Of a DNA stretch of 64,000 nt, positions 61,602-64,000 are shown piece after piece. Origin of the DNA: Candidatus Opimibacter skivensis. GTDB lineage: Bacteria; Bacteroidota; Bacteroidia; Chitinophagales; Saprospiraceae. The DNA lies in the NCBI GenBank assembly GCA_016721905.1, contig JADKHH010000029.1:1-64000 (forward strand), given 5' to 3'. The translations under genes and the position numbers were made by a program. The notes under the pieces were generated by a model, which was given only the letters and a program-made list of their open reading frames with translations, was not told where the DNA came from and did not search any database. The first letter of the stretch is position 1. The number at the start of each line of letters is the position of its first letter.

Positions 61602-61618
61602 TTGACAGTTTGTGTCAA
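61602..61618. promoter_or_regulatory. Candidate XRE operator
   Basis: TTGACAGTTTGTGTCAA is an inverted repeat with 6-bp arms and a 5-bp spacer, 8 bp upstream of the XRE/MNT start. TGTCAA/TTGACA arms are typical for XRE repressors. Confidence 0.6.
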
Positions 61619-62226
61619 AAATAAGTCTTTTTCTTCTTAATTTCTAAAAATTGTTCGGCGTTGGTTGTACCTACGTCGTGGTGTCATTAAAACTCCGTTT
61701 TGCATCCAGGTTAGTACTCCACATGCCCCGTTTCGCCCCCAACCCCCCAGCCGGGTACACAGTTTGAATAATATCGTCGCTGGATGGCAACAGGTTGCTG
61801 AGCGGGCGGACAAGTAAGTGTGAAAGGCAGTCGAAGCATCGCCGCCAGCTATGATAATTACATAGAGGATTCTGTATGGAATTTCGGTAGGTATCGCGGT
61901 GGTTGGCGGCGAGAATAGTTCGACTTCCTTTAGACTTGCATTCGCAAGCAAAAAGATCATATGATCATAATCATCATACGTTTTCTTTTTTGGCTACCTT
62001 TTTTCTTTTGTGGATTACACACGAATTTTGTGGATAACTAAAGTTGAAGCCGGGAATGGCACTAAAGTTCGACGTTGAGGTTAGAAACCTATTGAGCGTT
62101 TTATTCCATTCCCGGCCTTCTAAGGAAACATCAAATAGAAAATTGGGACTCCAAGCCCGTTAGTAAGGTATTGATTGTCCTTAGAGTTTCAACTCTAGCT
62201 TTTAATTAACTTCTTAATTCAAAGTT
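61619..62226. other. Intergenic region upstream of the IS110 element
   Basis: A GGTTGCTGAGC...GTCGAAGCATC repeat lies at 61793-61840. An 11-bp inverted repeat GCCGGGAATGG (62049-62059)/CCATTCCCGGC (62106-62116) encloses a small hairpin (AGGTT/AACCT). This non-coding stretch just before an IS110 transposase is where these elements encode their bridge RNA. No gene is seen. Confidence 0.55.
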
Positions 62227-63240
62227 ATGGAAACTAAACTATTTATGGGATGTGACATTGCCCAAGACACGTTTGCCTTTTGCCTACGTGACCAATCAAA
62301 AGTTGTTTGCCAAGGAGAGGTTAGCAATTCGAAGAAGGCCATCCAGGCATGGCTTAAAGAACTTAAGCAGATTTATCATGTGGATTTATCCAGTGTCATT
62401 TTTTGCCTGGAGCATACCGGGATCTATGGGATGATTCTGATGCGCACGCTTTATACCCGATCATTGATTGTGTGTGTTGAAGGTGCCTCAAATATCAAAT
62501 TATCACTTGGTTTGCAGCGAGGGAAGAATGATCGGGTGGACGCTCGACGGATTGCTGAATATGCTATGCGCTATACCGATCGGCTTAAACAATGGAAACC
62601 AAAGCGGGAGGTTTTGAAAGATTACAGCTCCTAAATGGGATGCGCTCCAGGTTGGTGAAAGCACTCAAGGTGCTTAAAGGTCACACAAAGGAAGCTGGAA
62701 GGTTCCTCGGCAAGAATGAGTATATGCTGCTGAAAAAGGGGACCCAGGAATCAATAAATGCAATAGAATCAAATATTGATAGGGCAGATAAGAGTATTGA
62801 AGCTTTGATAAAAGAGTGATGAAAACCTTAAAAGACTAAGTGATTTGGTCACTTCTGTAGCTAGTATTGGCATGGTCACTTAGTGCCGCAATATTGGTCA
62901 AAACAAATGAATTTCAAGACTTTAGAGAAGCTAAGAAGTTCGCTTGTACCTCGGGACTGGCCCCGTTCGAGCATACCTCAGGCAAAAGTGTGAGAGGTAA
63001 ACACGAGTTAGCCATCGGGCTCACAAGGACTTAAAAACTCTTCTGCATATGTGCGCGCTGGGAGCCATCAGCAGAAAAGGTGAGTTGCAAGATTTCTACC
63101 AGAGAAAGGTGGGTCAGGGAAAGAATAAAATGTCAGTCATAAATGCAGTCAGAAACAAGCTGATTCACCGGGTCTTTGCAGTGGTCCGGGATGGAGTTAT
63201 GTATCAAAAAAATTATCAATACAATTTGGTTATGTCATAG
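62227..63240 (+). mobile_element. IS110-family transposase gene, broken by several frameshifts
   Basis: The first piece (62227-62634) is the RuvC-like DEDD domain: MGCDIAQDTFAF (Asp), IFCLEHTGIYG (Glu) and KNDRVDARRIAEYAMRYT (Asp pair). A shift near 62613 leads to RLQLLNGMRSRLVKALKVLK and the coiled-coil. Shifts or stops near 62818, 62880 and 62997 separate the C-terminal Tnp domain, in which ACTSGLAPFEHTSGKSVRGK carries the catalytic Ser. It ends RVSHRAHKDLKTLLHMCALG and NKMSVINAVRNKLIHRVFAV, stop at 63238-63240. Restored length is about 335 residues, normal for IS110. These elements use a DDE-like/serine recombinase guided by a bridge RNA. Several of the shifts fall in A runs, so the gene may be intact in the cell. 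Confidence 0.85.
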
Positions 63241-63353
63241 AAAACGCTCACCACGGCGCGCCATCCAACGGCCAGTGGCCGATTTTCTGATATTTTCATT
63301 TTTCACTCACAACTCACAATTCCACACACTTCGCCTCAGCCTCCACCTTTCCC

Positions 63354-63562
63354 CCATGAGCGTCCACGATTTGAAAGTCGCGGCAATTCAATTCCTGGCT
63401 TGGGAGCCAGTTTTTCGCTCATGTTTTTCCTTAGCCTCCGCCTCCGCCTTCGCCTTATCCCATGAGCGTCCACGACTTGAAAGTCGTGGCAATTCAATTT
63501 CTGGCTTGGCAGCCAGTTTTTCGCTCATGTTTTTCCTTAGCCTCAGCCTTCGCCTCCGCCTC
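63354..63562 (+). repeat. Two 106-bp direct repeats with three-stem (cloverleaf-like) folding
   Basis: Copies start at 63354 and 63460. Each has an outer stem ATGAGCG/CGCTCAT enclosing CCACGAC/GTCGTGG (loop TTGAAA, with two changes in copy 1) and CTGGCT/AGCCAG (loop TGGC or TGGG), followed by TTTTTCCTTAGCCTC and CTTCGCC words. Confidence 0.8.
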
Positions 63563-63580
63563 ATTTTCCACTCTTCACTT

Positions 63581-63628
63581 GGTTGCTGAGCTGTAGGACA
63601 AGGTTGAGAATTAGCAAGTCGAAGCATC
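63581..63628 (+). repeat. GGTTGCTGAGC...GTCGAAGCATC repeat
   Basis: Third copy of the motif also seen at 12836-12883 and 61793-61840. The two end blocks are conserved, and the 25-30 bp between them vary. Confidence 0.6.
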
Positions 63629-63656
63629 ACTCTTCGTTTTTCACTTATAAGTCCCG

Positions 63657-63664
63657 TACCTTTG
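63657..63664 (+). promoter_or_regulatory. -7 box for uvrA
   Basis: TACCTTTG matches the Bacteroidota TAnnTTTG box and lies 20 bp upstream of the uvrA ATG. Confidence 0.55.
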
Positions 63665-63684
63665 TACGCTTTTTAAAACCGCGA

Positions 63685-64000
63685 ATGGCTAGTTCCAAGA
63701 AGAATACCACCCCCACCGTTACTGATGACAAAGACGCCTGGATCGAGATCATCGGTGCCAGGGAGCACAACCTCAAAGGCATCGACCTTAAGATCCCACG
63801 AGAAAAACTGGTGGTGATCACTGGTATCAGCGGCAGCGGCAAATCATCTCTTGCATTCGACACCATCTACGCCGAAGGCCAGCGCCGCTATCTCGAGACT
63901 TTCTCCGCCTACGCCCGCCAATTCCTCGGCGGCATCGAACGTCCGGATGTAGAAAAGATCGACGGACTAAGCCCCGTCATCAGCATCGAACAAAAACTTC
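63685..64000 (+). CDS. uvrA: UvrABC excinuclease subunit UvrA (5' end, continues beyond window)
   Basis: UvrA is the damage-recognition ATPase of nucleotide-excision repair. The visible 105 residues start MASSKKNTTPTVTDDK and reach WIEIIGAREHNLKGIDLKIP, then the first Walker A loop VVITGISGSGKSSLAFDTIY and AEGQRRYLETFSAYARQFLG, GLSPVISIEQK. These are the highly conserved UvrA start. The N-terminal extension of about 18 residues before WIEI is normal in Bacteroidota. The gene continues past the end of the window in frame. Confidence 0.95.
   Translation, partial: MASSKKNTTPTVTDDKDAWIEIIGAREHNLKGIDLKIPREKLVVITGISGSGKSSLAFDTIYAEGQRRYLETFSAYARQFLGGIERPDVEKIDGLSPVISIEQKL

Noticed and set aside
61637..61960. 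107-codon minus-strand frame before IS110
   Set aside because: Passes through a dispersed repeat and shows no motif or promoter.

Overview
The window comes from a Bacteroidota genome, most likely Saprospiraceae or a close relative. The signs are a large leucine-rich-repeat protein with a type IX secretion C-terminal domain, promoter boxes of the Bacteroidota form TAnnTTTG, a three-gene sdhCAB cluster, a mevalonate-pathway pair (type 2 IPP isomerase and class II HMG-CoA reductase), LytTR signalling, a GH3/beta-lactamase fusion and very little Shine-Dalgarno signal. No rRNA, tRNA or CRISPR array was found. At least ten genes are broken by one-base shifts, several at short A runs, and there is a 67-nt G run. 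This pattern looks like residual indel error in a long-read or metagenome assembly, so most broken genes here should not be read as true pseudogenes.

Layout. 1-3700: two OmpH/Skp-like genes (-), histidine ammonia-lyase and a coiled-coil protein (+), all frameshifted. 3776-4502: a RAYT (REP-associated tyrosine transposase) unit bounded by 25-bp inverted hairpin ends. 4.5-11.1 kb: a beta-CASP metallo-hydrolase, small envelope proteins and sdhCAB. 11.1-16.4 kb: repeat-rich DNA around small secreted proteins, an outer-membrane barrel and an ECF sigma/membrane-protein pair. 16.4-25 kb: M28 peptidase, hypoxanthine phosphoribosyltransferase, alpha/beta hydrolase and the LRR/T9SS protein. 25.3-30.4 kb: fni, HMG-CoA reductase, a RelE-type toxin-antitoxin pair and mnmG. 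30.6-36.2 kb: acyl-CoA ligase, a GT39-type glycosyltransferase, a Wzx-like flippase and a secreted protein. 36.6-40.5 kb: hybrid histidine kinase and LytTR regulator. 40.7-47.6 kb: FtsX-like permease, GH3/beta-lactamase protein, TPR membrane protein and higBA. 47.8-55 kb: polA, a VCBS-type secreted protein, a Tat-exported HisC-like aminotransferase, lpxD and a cysteine-rich secreted protein. 55.3-60 kb: thioredoxin-fold protein, M15 peptidase and phenylacetyl-CoA epoxidase genes paaA, paaB and paaE with a TetR regulator. 60-64 kb: structured tandem repeats, a HEPN/MNT toxin-antitoxin pair with an XRE domain fused to the antitoxin, a broken IS110 element and the start of uvrA.

The most unusual feature is the intergenic DNA. 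Almost every spacer holds perfect or near-perfect hairpins belonging to several dispersed families. Within a family the loop and flanking words stay constant while the stems differ and remain paired. Examples are loops TCCT/AGGA with stems of several sequences, a GATACAATC core shared by the RAYT ends and a solo copy at 12770, and a two-hairpin unit with loop CCAGAGT. One 73-nt structured segment sits exactly inside the loop of such a hairpin. Other spacers are filled with short degenerate word repeats, and one of these word families has entered a coding region (the sigma-partner protein at 14.3-14.5 kb). A RAYT-driven or template-switching process that spreads and repairs hairpins would fit, but this is inference.
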